Assembly (NCBI GenBank): GCA_947462335.1
Contig: OX381707.1
Location: forward strand, 19,966,404-20,030,403
Direction of reading: 5' to 3'
Length of the DNA: 64,000 bases
Origin: Harmothoe impar
Lineage: Eukaryota; Annelida; Polychaeta; Phyllodocida; Polynoidae
Positions 25,294-34,640 of the stretch are shown piece by piece. Below the pieces are notes generated by a model. It was not told the origin of the DNA. It searched no databases and saw only the letters and a list, made by a program, of their open reading frames with translations. Each line of letters opens with the position of its first letter. Positions within the stretch are counted from its first letter, which is position 1. The position numbers and the translations under genes are program-made.

Positions 25294-25379
25294 AAGACAC
25301 CCAACATTCAGTCCATTATAGCGCTGGTACCACCAGTGTCGGCTGTGTTCGGTTCTAATATTGACGAGACCCAGCTAAA
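25294..25379 (+). CDS. Candidate exon a of a possible three-exon chain, unknown protein
   Basis: 86 nt from acceptor CATCCAG to donor AAA|GTGAGT, reading KTPNIQSIIALVPPVSAVFG then SNIDETQL, and ending with 2 nt of a codon. The next two candidate exons (25872 and 27150) fit its phase. The antisense strand is also open here, so coding strand is uncertain. It lies in unique-looking sequence between two repeats. Confidence 0.22.
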
Positions 25380-25570
25380 GTGAGTTAAAATGGCCGGACA
25401 CGGTAAGACCACTATAGCAGCAATTTGGAGGTTGTCACAGGGGCCGGTACCCAGCCTGATACTTGACATAGCCGGTCACCCTGCGGGAACCAGCATCAGT
25501 CACGTGGGAGGTCACGTGGGAGGACCGGGATCTTTGGCAGATCTGCGTCAAGGTACAAGGCATCCTCCCC

Positions 25571-25700
25571 TTAACCCTTTAAGGCCCGCATAGTGCCTTA
25601 ATACGCTCAGACTGAACCCTTTGTCGCCGTGATGCATGAATGCAACCCTGGTGAATGATTCTCCAGTGATGCCTTCAAGCATCATGCCAACCCTATATAA
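25571..25700 (+). mobile_element. TTAA-family MITE, right-truncated
   Basis: TTAACCCTTTAAGGCCCGCA at the left, then GTGATGCATGAATGCAACCC and CTTCAAGCATCATGCCAACC. The right terminus is missing. Confidence 0.75.
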
Positions 25701-25871
25701 TGCAGTTGATACTTTAAACATTTATAATGCGAGAATACTGATGAGTAGACTCATCAGGGCTTTACCATTGCATCAGGCGGCTGTTTGAGGGTTAGTAAAC
25801 GGTGTCCTTTATATTGGTGGAGCTGCAGTTGAAGGCTGTGTTGTGATTTATTGATCCCTGAATGCCTCCAG

Positions 25872-25936
25872 GACCATGATGTCCACATGTCCACCTCGGG
25901 TGGTGATTGAGACACATGACACTTTGATATCGGGGA
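25872..25936 (+). CDS. Candidate exon b of the same chain
   Basis: 65 nt from acceptor GCCTCCAG to donor GGGGA|GTAAGG, phase 2 in and phase 1 out, reading TMMSTCPPRVVIETHDTLIS. If the donor is not used the frame continues to a TAA at 25974-25976. Phase is compatible with the candidate exons on each side. Confidence 0.22.
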
Positions 25937-25979
25937 GTAAGGGAGTTTACACTGTTCAATATGTCCCTCGAAACTAACG

Positions 25980-26640
25980 TGTTGCGTTTGAGTTTTGAAT
26001 ATTTTTATTTGGTCAAAGATCCACTACCAAATAGCGCTTTCCAACAATACCAAAAGACATCCAACGCCACTTACACAGAAGGAAACTTTACAGTTCCATA
26101 AATATACTAGAAAGAACACACTACACCAGCAGTAAAATAGACGGACCTTAGAATTACATGAAGTCACGGAGACTGTAGGTTCCAGAGTTTGATACTCAAG
26201 AGTTACATATCAATATTCATATAATGTCAATGGTATTAGGGCTATGCCCTCCAGCAAAGAAGGAAAACAGCCCGTACCAAAGCTCCCTTATGTCCTATTA
26301 AATGAAGAGTTTTCAAAGTAGCCAAATACTAGTGCTTGCTGTTGGGATAGCCATAAAGAGATGGTTTGCTATGGTAGATTCATGTTTATCAAAGAAGGGC
26401 AATCACCCATTCCTAGCAGTCTTACCACCCTTATCCCTCTGAATAAGGGGGGGGGGGGGGCAAAAAAAGAAAAAAAGGGCTACAAGTACCCATTTGAAGG
26501 AACAACAAAAAAGAGTATGGTTTGTATTAGATTAATAACTATTCCTGTATCAGCTTTTATTGTTTGATCCCAGCATTTAAAATGCCGGAGCCCATCCTAG
26601 TCCCACTTTGACGCATAGTCTAAACGTAACTGTTGACAAC
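25980..26640. other. Stretch with no gene seen
   Basis: Unique-looking AT-rich sequence with a G run at 26449-26460. The 68-codon frame at 26361-26567 is built on the G run. If the 25.3-27.2 kb exon chain is real, this is intron. Confidence 0.4.
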
Positions 26641-26644
26641 CACT

Positions 26645-26663
26645 TCCACTAGGGGGCAGTGTA
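26645..26663 (+). promoter_or_regulatory. CTCF-like motif and nearby promoter-type motifs
   Basis: TCCACTAGGGGGCAGTGTA fits the animal CTCF consensus core. Within the next 100 bp are AGCCAATCCCAATCA, two CCGGAA motifs and CACGTGAC. Suggestive of a regulatory element; no transcript can be tied to it. Confidence 0.3.
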
Positions 26664-26699
26664 GTGGTCCCGATTAGCCAATCCCAATCACGATGGACA

Positions 26700-27149
26700 T
26701 ATTGCAACCGGAACCGGAACTCACCCCAGCACGTGACCCCCATCATATAGCCCAGCCAGTGGAAAATTCATCTCCAACATACGAGTCCTGTTTGTGTAGT
26801 GTGGGATGGGTGGTGAATGTAGCACTATAGCCTATACTATAGGTGTCTGTGGTAGCAGGATCACTCTCCCAGCACAGACTCAAACAAGACTCTGCCAAAA
26901 GGCCCGCACTTCAGGAACTCTTCTGTAGAACAAGAGAGGAAAGGAGTACTACTTCTCTGCTCTCCTATAGCCATCTCACACCACCATTTCAATACACCAA
27001 AAATAATTCTCAGGAATATGTCAGTTTTAGACCATCAAAACATGAGCAATCCTTCTGAAATTTTAAACACTTGCTCTCCACTTTAATACCCATTGACATA
27101 TTTGAATCGAATCATATTTGTATAAAATTTAATACATATTTTTTGGCAG
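26700..27149. other. Open but unassigned stretch
   Basis: Two plus-strand frames are open between about 26850 and 27070 (one beginning SVVAGSLSQHRLKQDSAK). Having two open frames argues against clear coding constraint. No family match. Confidence 0.35.
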
Positions 27150-27205
27150 AGAAAGAAGTAGTGCCGATAGAAACGTATGAGAGAATCTGCTGGGAGATTG
27201 TGGCG
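27150..27205 (+). CDS. Candidate exon c of the same chain
   Basis: 56 nt with a good acceptor (a T run then GGCAG) and donor GCG|GTACGTG. It reads KEVVPIETYERICWEIVA, begins with 2 nt and ends in phase 0. Of the three it has the best-looking splice sites. No family recognised and no clear next exon. Confidence 0.25.
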
Positions 27206-27685
27206 GTACGTGTGTTTGTTGGGGGGGGGTCACTAAGTGTGGGCAGGTTAAATGGTAGGTATTCCAGAAGCATTCTTCCCCGAATATAAGAAAAATATAA
27301 TGTATGCATACTTCTAGGAAAAGCGGATGTATGCACTGGAGTAAACAAAAGTTTCTTATTTGATTTGATTTGATATCTTGATGGCAACACGTTCACGGTT
27401 TTCACCAGGATATTTAATTTGGACAAATATAATCTAAGATAGAATGATATCCTTTTAATAAAAAGAGCATTTATGTCGTTTTAATGAGTGCAATTCCGCC
27501 ACCAACGTCTCGTCCCTTATCGGGAATAGGTTATTGGTATACTGCCAGACAAGGAGGTGGTAGGGCAATAGGCGATTGCAATTCGCACCCTTTGGCCTTT
27601 ACCAATCTACCATCTGCAGGGAACCTAAGTCAGGTGACTGGCCATGGCCTAATGTCGTCCTTATGAGAATGGACTGCACCAGTTA

Positions 27686-27982
27686 GGGAGTGGTCATTTT
27701 TTAATAACAGGGGGCGGGGTAGGTGGATTCTTGTGTGAACGCACAGGAAAATGCGAGAAGGGTCCAAATTGATCGGGGCTGACCCACGAGCTATAGTAAT
27801 ACGCTGACTTTTTCTTTAAAAAAAAAAGGGTGAAATGTTTTTGGTTCCCCCTCAAGAGAGGCCCAATTCCCCCCCCCCCTCCCTCCCCTCCACCCCCTTC
27901 AAGAGATCTGAATTTCTCTGGTCCCCTCCCCAAATCCACCAAAAAAATCCCGCCTCCCTGGTGTTAAAAAATGACCACTCCC
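27686..27982. mobile_element. GGGAGTG-family MITE, copy 2
   Basis: Ends GGGAGTGGTCATTTTTTAAT and GTTAAAAAATGACCACTCCC. The interior carries C-rich tracts and GGGGCTGACCCACG. Confidence 0.88.
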
Positions 27983-28126
27983 AGTCCACTCTATTTGGGG
28001 GGACGTCTCCCTTGGTATTACCCCCAGCTCGGCCCTGTTGGTCATTATGACCCTTTGACCTTTGTGATATGAGAGTAGCTCCCCCCTGGGTTGACCAGGT
28101 GCACGGCCCCTTTTATCATTGTCTTG

Positions 28127-28389
28127 TTAACCCTTTGAGGGCAGCATAGCGCTTTAATATGATATGCCCTCTATCAGCATGATGCATGGATGCAGGCCTG
28201 GTGGCCTGCCAGTTCTGCTTTCATGCTGATCCTACGGGGTTGATACACTCCCCAAGTGTTGGCATGATGCATGAATGCAGCCTTGTCCAGTATATATTCG
28301 CCGGGGCTGCTAGTTAACTCTGCTTTCATCTATCGTGACGACAAATAGTTTAGCACATTAAATCACTATGCGGCCCTCGAAGGGGTTAG
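28127..28389 (+). mobile_element. TTAA-family MITE, near-complete copy
   Basis: Left TTAACCCTTTGAGGGCAGCA, right GCGGCCCTCGAAGGGGTTAG (TTAA decayed to TTAG). Two hairpin modules inside, each with GATGCATG(A/G)ATGCAG. Confidence 0.82.
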
Positions 28390-28439
28390 TATCTATGCTG
28401 CTGACCATTGATGTATAACATGTCATAATATTAGTATGT

Positions 28440-28520
28440 GATGTGAATGCAGCATTGGTGAGTAACTCGCCGGTGGTGCTGCGAGTAACTGGTGCATGCT
28501 GTATTCATGAATGTGGGAAG
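28440..28520. mobile_element. TTAA-family MITE, internal fragment
   Basis: GAATGCAGCATTGGTGAGTA, ACTCGCCGGTG and GCTGTATTCATGAATG; no ends. Confidence 0.55.
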
Positions 28521-28529
28521 CCCAGTAAA

Positions 28530-28645
28530 CAAAAAAAACGTTATACAAAGTTAAATAACGTGTCTCTATGGCTCCTTATGGTGGCAAAACGTTATATAAC
28601 GTTAAAACCGTTATTTTGACGTAAAATAACGTTCTTTTGTTCGCT
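28530..28645. repeat. AACGTTAT-rich inverted-repeat block
   Basis: AACGTTATACAAAGTTAAAT, AACGTTATATAACGTTA and TTATTTTGACGTAAAATAAC pair with one another. It looks like a small foldback element ending CTGGGAAG / AAGCCCAG. Confidence 0.55.
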
Positions 28646-28906
28646 GGGAAGATCCTACTGTAGGAATACCCCAAATTTTGCTTGAGGGAAATGCCGGTGG
28701 GCTCCTGACCTGTCACCATTAATTTTATCCAGGATCCATTTCCCTGAGATCAGTGAACAATCTCATTAGTGGCTGGCTAATTGTTCCTCCACAAGCAGAA
28801 GAAAGGCCCCGCCTCTGTTCCTGCATGACTCCCCGTCCATTCATTATGCAGCCCTGCCGTTGGTGAACTCCCACAAAGGGACCCCTTTGACAGAACCCTC
28901 TTCTTT

Positions 28907-29134
28907 GGTACCCTTTAAGGACCGCATGATGCTTCTAGGTTAGTGTTTATTTGGTGTCAAGATGCACAAATTCAGTCCCGGCGAGTAACTCATCCATGCT
29001 GCATGTGACCTCTTTTGGGAGTGTAGCAACTCAACAGGGCAATAGTGATTAACTCGCCAGGGCTGCATTTTAGCTGCACTATGACGACAAAGGGCATGGT
29101 ACATTAAAGCACTATGTATCACTTAAAGGGTTAG
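28907..29134 (+). mobile_element. TTAA-family MITE, complete but decayed
   Basis: Left CCCTTTAAGGACCGCATGAT (TTAA lost), right TGTATCACTTAAAGGGTTAG. Contains GCGAGTAACTCATCC and GTGATTAACTCGCCAGGGC. Confidence 0.8.
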
Positions 29135-29139
29135 ATGTG

Positions 29140-29306
29140 TCTACGAGGCGTGGTTCTTCCAGATCTTTACATCTAAGCTCGTTCCTAATGGTTCTGTAAA
29201 CGTGACTCCCAAACTCATCCATTGCCTCACCACCTTCCTCCATTGCCCTCTGTGTCCAGCAGGAATTTCCCTTCACCCTATACTGATGCTCCCTTAACCC
29301 TGGCAT
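29140..29306 (-). CDS. Candidate coding segment, minus strand, unknown protein
   Basis: An open frame reads CWTQRAMEEGGEAMDEF then GSHVYRTIRNELRCKDLEE. A possible exon runs from acceptor GGACACAG to donor AGAT|GTAAAG. The charged composition favours this strand over the Leu/Pro/Cys-rich complement. It borders a TTAA-family MITE. No homologue recognised. Confidence 0.2.
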
Positions 29307-29660
29307 AGTGATTTAGCCCACTTCAAATAATATCCTTGTTTCTCATCACCGCGCGCATCCCCAAATGAGGGGAAATTTCTTTGCAAATTTTAATGGGAAA
29401 AAAAGATAACCATGGACAAATATGGGCATATTTATAACAAATTGAAGCTTAGAGTTATGAAAATTCGATGAGAGAGAGAAGACATGCATATTCACAACTT
29501 TCATTGATAATTTATCTTTTGATTACTTACACATGAATGTAGTTCGGCGAGATCCTAGATTTCCCTACCTATTTAGCCTTCAGCAAAAGAAAAGAAAAAA
29601 GCGCCCTTGTCATATTTCTCATGGCTTAGTGATGAGAAACGAGGATATTATTTGGAGAGG

Positions 29661-29879
29661 CTTTAACTGAGAGTGCCCTTTTGTAATCATGATGCACGAA
29701 TCCAGCACTGGTGAATGCTGTACTCATCAGGTTGATACACTCCTGAGGGACCGTCATGATGCACCAATGCTGTGTCAGCGAGTTCCTTGTCGGTGCTGTA
29801 TTGGTGCATCATGTCAACCCGGGATGAGGACAATTTAACATGGATTATTGAGTCATTATGTAGCCCTTAATGTGTTAAA
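29661..29879 (+). mobile_element. TTAA-family MITE, decayed ends
   Basis: Includes AATCATGATGCACGAATCCA, the hairpin GATGCACCAATGCTGTG with GCTGTATTGGTGCATCATG, and a right end TAGCCCTTAATGTGTTAA. Confidence 0.72.
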
Positions 29880-30361
29880 TATATTGCCATTGCTAGCTAT
29901 ACTAAGATTTCCAGCTATATGTGTAATAGAAAGACCTGCTTAAGATTGATCTATTTGGTAACAATGTCCTTGTGGGTCAAATTGTCAGACGCAAAGTTAG
30001 TTACTACAAAATTAGTGTGACCCTTGCTTTAATTTAGATTTGGTTCCTGCACGATAGGATTATTGCTGCATTCATCTGAAAAACTATATCCGATGGGAAA
30101 AATACTCCAATACCATACTTGGTTGGTGACTGCTCTAAACACTGACATAGTCATATTCCTGCTAGTTCTCATTCTTGACAAGAGGCGGCACCACCATAGC
30201 ACTGTAGTCCTCAGTGCTTCCAGTCTCTGGCCCAGGCTCTATTATAGCACAGTTTGGGCAAACTCATATACAAATTTTAAAAACTTGTTTGACTAACTTT
30301 CCCTCAGGAGTTGACCAATCAAATCGTGTACACCAGTCCCTGTGAACAGCCTGGCAGGAAG

Positions 30362-30802
30362 TCACAATCTAAATATACTAGTTTGTCCAGTCCCCTTTCT
30401 AACCCTTGTGGTGGAAAGTGGAACTGGAGTTCGAGGCTGCGTTGCTGCATGTGCTGTAACTACCTGAGAGGTATCTATGTAGGATGGCACAGGGGCCCAG
30501 TATGAGAGGGATATGGGTAGTTCGCCAGTTAAGCTGTAGGGGGCACCACCACCATTAGACCGGCCATGAGAGCAGCTCGGCTTCACTACAATTGATTTAT
30601 AATTCCTCTCTCTGCTTCCCTTTTCATTGACATGTAATTGTGTTTCAATGAAAATAAGTGAGACGCAGCCTGTTGAATTCAGTGGAACTGCCATCGGAAA
30701 ACTGCCATGGGAAGAACTGGGTAATTCAGCATATATGTAGAACTGTATCACTTTCATGAGAGTGTCTGTGTTAATTTGATGTGGCACTTTCTGCCGAACC
30801 AA
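30362..30802 (-). CDS. 146-codon open frame, hypothetical
   Basis: Opens with MVRQKVPHQINTD. The more protein-like part reads SNGGGAPYSLTGELPISLSY then WAPVPSYIDTSQ; a donor-like CTCAG|GTAGTT and an acceptor-like CCCCTACAG occur within it, so it could be an exon. The rest is unremarkable. Weak evidence; it could be chance openness in a region without repeats. Confidence 0.15.
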   Translation of the reverse strand: MVRQKVPHQINTDTLMKVIQFYIYAELPSSSHGSFPMAVPLNSTGCVSLIFIETQLHVNEKGSRERNYKSIVVKPSCSHGRSNGGGAPYSLTGELPISLSYWAPVPSYIDTSQVVTAHAATQPRTPVPLSTTRVRKGTGQTSIFRL

Positions 30803-31119
30803 ACTGAGCAGCCACGCAATAAGGATGCTCTATGCTGAGGTGCGCTGATCATCGTGTAAGAATAGTGCATTCTTTTGCACTGGCAAACATAGCTTTCCGG
30901 GTCAGCAGTCATATATATAGTAATGAAGATGGTGTGACCACTAAGTTGAAACGATAATGTAAAAAATAGGTAGGGATTTACATAATGTAGAATCATGGAC
31001 ATTATGTGAACAAACAAGTAGGAAAGATGTTCTCTGCGAGCATTCCTTCTGTTTGGCTACTCACAAATATCAACAAAGGGAGAGTCGTATAGGTATAGTG
31101 GTGGTAAAATCTTTATTCG

Positions 31120-31470
31120 TCAAACGAAATAGCTCAATGGTAACATATTCCTACTTCTTCGATTAAATGTAAACAATACATTCCTGTCAACGTCATTAAA
31201 CGTTAACCGTTGAACCCATAACAATTACAATCTTTGTTGGAAGAAAAATTAATATAATTGACCATAAGCCAAAGAGACGTCTCCGGTCAAAGATACATAT
31301 TTAGTGCCTTTACTATCTAACCACATGACAAAGTGGCAATCATACTTTAAGGTAATAATATCAAACAGTAGAAAGTGCATATATAGTAGGAGAATATAGC
31401 GCCCCCGTTAGGAGTCCATAATTATAAACATTCTTTTGGAGTCAATTCCTTTTACTCTTTAAATGCTGCA
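31120..31470. other. Stretch with no feature seen
   Basis: AT-rich, no repeat family or exon-like frame recognised. Confidence 0.5.
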
Positions 31471-31510
31471 ATTTGCTATACCCAAAATCGCCACTTCTAA
31501 AGAGCCTAGA

Positions 31511-31605
31511 TAAGAGCATTTGCATCCCTGGTGACTAGACTTGCTAGGGCTGCATTCATGTATTATGACGAACAGGGTATAGGCCATTGAAGCACTGCTA
31601 TCAGG
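31511..31605 (+). mobile_element. TTAA-family MITE, internal fragment
   Basis: GCATTTGCATCCCTGGTGAC, CTAGGGCTGCATTCATGTAT and TATGACGAACAGGG; no termini. Confidence 0.5.
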
Positions 31606-31946
31606 GATATTGATAGAGTAGCCTCTCCTACCACTTTATGGCATCCAGGACGTCTGAATTAAATAAAAGATCACTTCATGTATGGTGCAGGGGTACCCAT
31701 TGTGTTACATTGGATCAGTAGTTGCGTAAGTTCAGTGCTAAGATGCATCAAAGGTAGTGCACAAATCTACACTGGACATTCTCTTATGATCATGAGTTAT
31801 TCATCAATCTTATGTTCATCATTAGGTCATGATCAGTTGATGATAGAAGGAATGGGTTTTCTATATGAATGAAATATGTGAGATATATCCAGTGCTTTGT
31901 ACACTATAGAGAAATAGCCACAAACAGGCGCAGGCGATCTCATTTG

Positions 31947-32172
31947 TTAAACCTTTAAGGGCAGCATAGTTTTATGCGGCATGATTGCAGTCCTGGCGAG
32001 TAACTCGCGGGTGCTGAATGCATGCATCATGCTGACCCTATGGGGTCTTTATACATCCATGTTGTCGTCATGATGCACGAACGCAGCGCTGGCAAGTTAC
32101 CTACTAGCAATATACTTGACTTGCATCATGACGACAAGAATTTTAGGAAATATGCCGCCCATTAAAAGTTAA
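31947..32172 (+). mobile_element. TTAA-family MITE, complete copy
   Basis: TTAAACCTTTAAGGGCAGCA at the left and CCGCCCATTAAAAGTTAA at the right. The interior has TGGCGAGTAACTCGCGGGTG and CATGATGCACGAACGCAGC. Confidence 0.8.
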
Positions 32173-32179
32173 CTATGAG

Positions 32180-33050
32180 TCCCTGGCGATGATCATTGGA
32201 CATATGACAATACTTCAGTAATGATTGTGATGAATGATTGAAATCAACATGCTATGTACATGCTCTCCCATCGTAAGGCTTAATTATCATTACATTCCGT
32301 GTGATTTAATAGTTGATATACCATATAGAAGCGTTATTCGTACATGATTATAGGATACTGCTAGCTTGATTCCATTCTCACACAGGAAAATCAAAGTTGA
32401 GTTGAATGTTCAACTATAATTGGAAACCAAAGGTCAAGGACCTAATCAGTCAAATACTTCAATACACCGGTTGGAAACGTACATGATAAATGTATCTTTT
32501 ATGGAAACACCAAAATCTGAGAGCAATAATACATGGACAGATAAGGGTCACTTGAAACACACATAATCATTCATGGTTATAGCAAGTCTAATATTTTGTA
32601 TGAACTGTATATAAACGGTATTCTTTGCGCATTAAAAAGGCTGTTTTAGATATTAAACATTCTGGTAAGGCTTAGGCTATATACATTAAACGTTCAAGGC
32701 GTCTGGAATATTATGTATAGTAACTAATGCTCTTAGATCTTCTGATTATTGTAAGTTATTAATCCATACTAGTACTTGGAATAGCCCATTACAGTATATA
32801 GACAAGGGAATACTGTATTACTATTTATTCCAATATTTGGGCTTATTTTCGCCCAAATGTTATCATCAAAACCTCTGGATCATCCTCCTTCTCTCCTATT
32901 TTCATGTGTATTAACATATAAACATTAAGTAAAAATCATCAGTAAACTTGACTTAACCGCGGCAAATCAAAAGATGATGGCACTATCGCCCCTTCCTCAA
33001 GCAAATCAAATAATTTAAAAACACCCGAGGGATGTTTTTTTCTTACGACA
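32180..33050. other. Stretch with no gene seen
   Basis: AT-rich, many poly-purine or poly-T tracts, no exon-like frame I trust. The 92-codon minus frame (32939-33217) overlaps the promoter-like block and shows no family motif. Confidence 0.45.
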
Positions 33051-33054
33051 AAGA

Positions 33055-33123
33055 TGTAAACCGGAAGTAACCCTAACCACCAATTGACAAGAAATCCAAG
33101 ATGGCGGACAAAGGAAGCGATTT
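33055..33123 (+). promoter_or_regulatory. Housekeeping-type promoter block: ETS, CCAAT-like and YY1/ATG
   Basis: ACCGGAAGTAACC (ETS family), ACCACCAATTG (CCAAT-like) and CCAAGATGGCGGACAAAGG (YY1 site overlapping an ATG at 33101) lie within 60 bp. This order is typical of TATA-less animal promoters. The ATG opens MADKGSD, then a stop unless a weak splice donor (TTT|GTAAAA) is used. No downstream exon identified. Confidence 0.3.
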
Positions 33124-33626
33124 GTAAAATAGTACCATTCCTATTAAGGGTGAGATAACTGTCAATACCAATGTTGTTATATCGAGTAGAAACATTTATA
33201 AGATGACAGTCACGCACTTACATAGGAATGATATTGATGACACCATATACTTACTTGCCAAGGCACATCTTTCTTGCCTTTTACTCTTAACGCTTCTTAA
33301 CCTGTAAAATTACACCCAGAACCTTAATGAAGGTCATTTCTAACGATGCCATTATAGCAAGAGTCTGATGAATTAACTAAATGATTTTAAAATATAATAT
33401 ATGTGTTTATTATGCTACATGTACTGGCCATGCTCAATCACCTTTTCCTTGGCTTTGTACAATACCAAATTTGAACACGTTACATTGGTAGTCTATCATA
33501 CAATTACCTAATCTCACATATACTTATCGGGACGTCCGTGCTGGTTCTTTTACCATTTATGCAGGCTATCCATCGGGGCTTGTGTTCAGATAAGTTCTAA
33601 TCATTTGATAACACCGGTTAACAGGT

Positions 33627-33838
33627 TCACCCTTTAAGGACGGCATAATGTTTGCGGCGCCCCTTTGTCGACATGATGATATGAACACAGTCCTGTGAGT
33701 AACTCGCCTGTACTGCATCAACGCATCATGCTGAACATAAGGGTTGATACACTCATGGCATGATGCACCAGTGTAGCACAATTGAATTACTCTAGGCGAT
33801 AATTGAACATGGATGTATCCGGTCCTTAAAGGGTAAAT
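33627..33838 (+). mobile_element. TTAA-family MITE, complete but decayed
   Basis: Left CCCTTTAAGGACGGCATAAT, right GGTCCTTAAAGGGTAAA. Includes GTGAGTAACTCGCCTGTAC. Confidence 0.78.
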
Positions 33839-33839
33839 C

Positions 33840-34397
33840 AAACAAAGGTATGCATATTGAAGGCAAGCACATCTTTTGTCTCTAGACACAAACACGGGTA
33901 TATCTAAGTAATACATAACATTCAGACACCGGCGTAGCCCCATTACTCCAAGAGCTCACATCACAAAATAGGCCTAAGGTTAGGCCTAAACACAGACAAA
34001 CATAGATTCATAGAATCCCATTACATGTGCATGGGTGCAAACCCCGATTGACTCTATGTGCCTTTTAAAGGAGATAACATTCAAATGTATTTCACCCCTA
34101 CTGGCCACTTTCTTAGCCCCTTAAACTGATGCCCAAACACTTAACCATTTAAACTCCAATGACAAAAACTACAAAACCCTTACCATAGGCCTTACCAAAG
34201 GCCATCATACCTGGAGTAAAGGTAAATACAACCCTGTGGTGCTCGGAAAAAATCCCCTGAACGCTCATGCTCAATAAAAAAACATGATAAAAAGTGCAAA
34301 ACCTCAGAGCCTGAAAACACCCTCTGGTGCACGTAAAGACATGACATCCTGGTGCACATGAAGACACATTCTGGTGCACATAAAACCATTATAAAAC
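33840..34397. other. 3' flank / probable 3' UTR of the carbonic anhydrase gene
   Basis: Sequence downstream of the stop codon on the minus strand. It has repeated phrases such as CTGGTGCACNTGAAGACA (34324-34385), three imperfect copies of about 30 bp. No further gene. Confidence 0.4.
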
Positions 34398-34640
34398 CTA
34401 AGCCCTGAGTAGTGCTAGACACATGCACAAGGCTAGTACCAGGAGGTCTCCCAGGGCCCTGGAGGAGACATTAGGGTCGCCATTGTCCACCACGTTGTAC
34501 TCTACCAGCTTCTCCTCCTGGGTGAAGCTGGCCAGGACGGTGCGGCCGTTTAGGGGCTGCGGAGGCCTCCAGTTGTTGACCAACTTCACTGGGCTACCGT
34601 CAGCGTAGTGTCCCTCTGTTAGGTTGTAGAAGTGCTTCAT
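34398..34640 (-). CDS. Carbonic anhydrase terminal exon 8 with candidate GPI signal
   Basis: 243 nt including the TAG stop at 34400-34398. It encodes MKHFYNLTEG, then VNNWRPPQPLNGRTV (the family-typical NxRPxQPLNGR block), a hydrophilic stretch and a C-terminal hydrophobic segment LLVLALCMCLALL ending RA. A small-residue omega site could lie at S366/S367. A minus-strand AATAAA (33411-33406) lies about 1 kb downstream; I cannot show that it is used. Confidence 0.92.
   Translation of the reverse strand: MKHFYNLTEGHYADGSPVKLVNNWRPPQPLNGRTVLASFTQEEKLVEYNVVDNGDPNVSSRALGDLLVLALCMCLALLRA

Noticed and set aside
28733..28862. Exon-like frame SISLRSVNNLISGWLIVPPQ on the plus strand
   Set aside because: The splice phase does not fit any neighbour, and the minus strand is open in two frames over the same bases, so openness is not informative.
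34423..34608. Plus-strand frame over carbonic anhydrase exon 8, and 35331-35614 over exon 7
   Set aside because: They are antisense shadows of confirmed exons.
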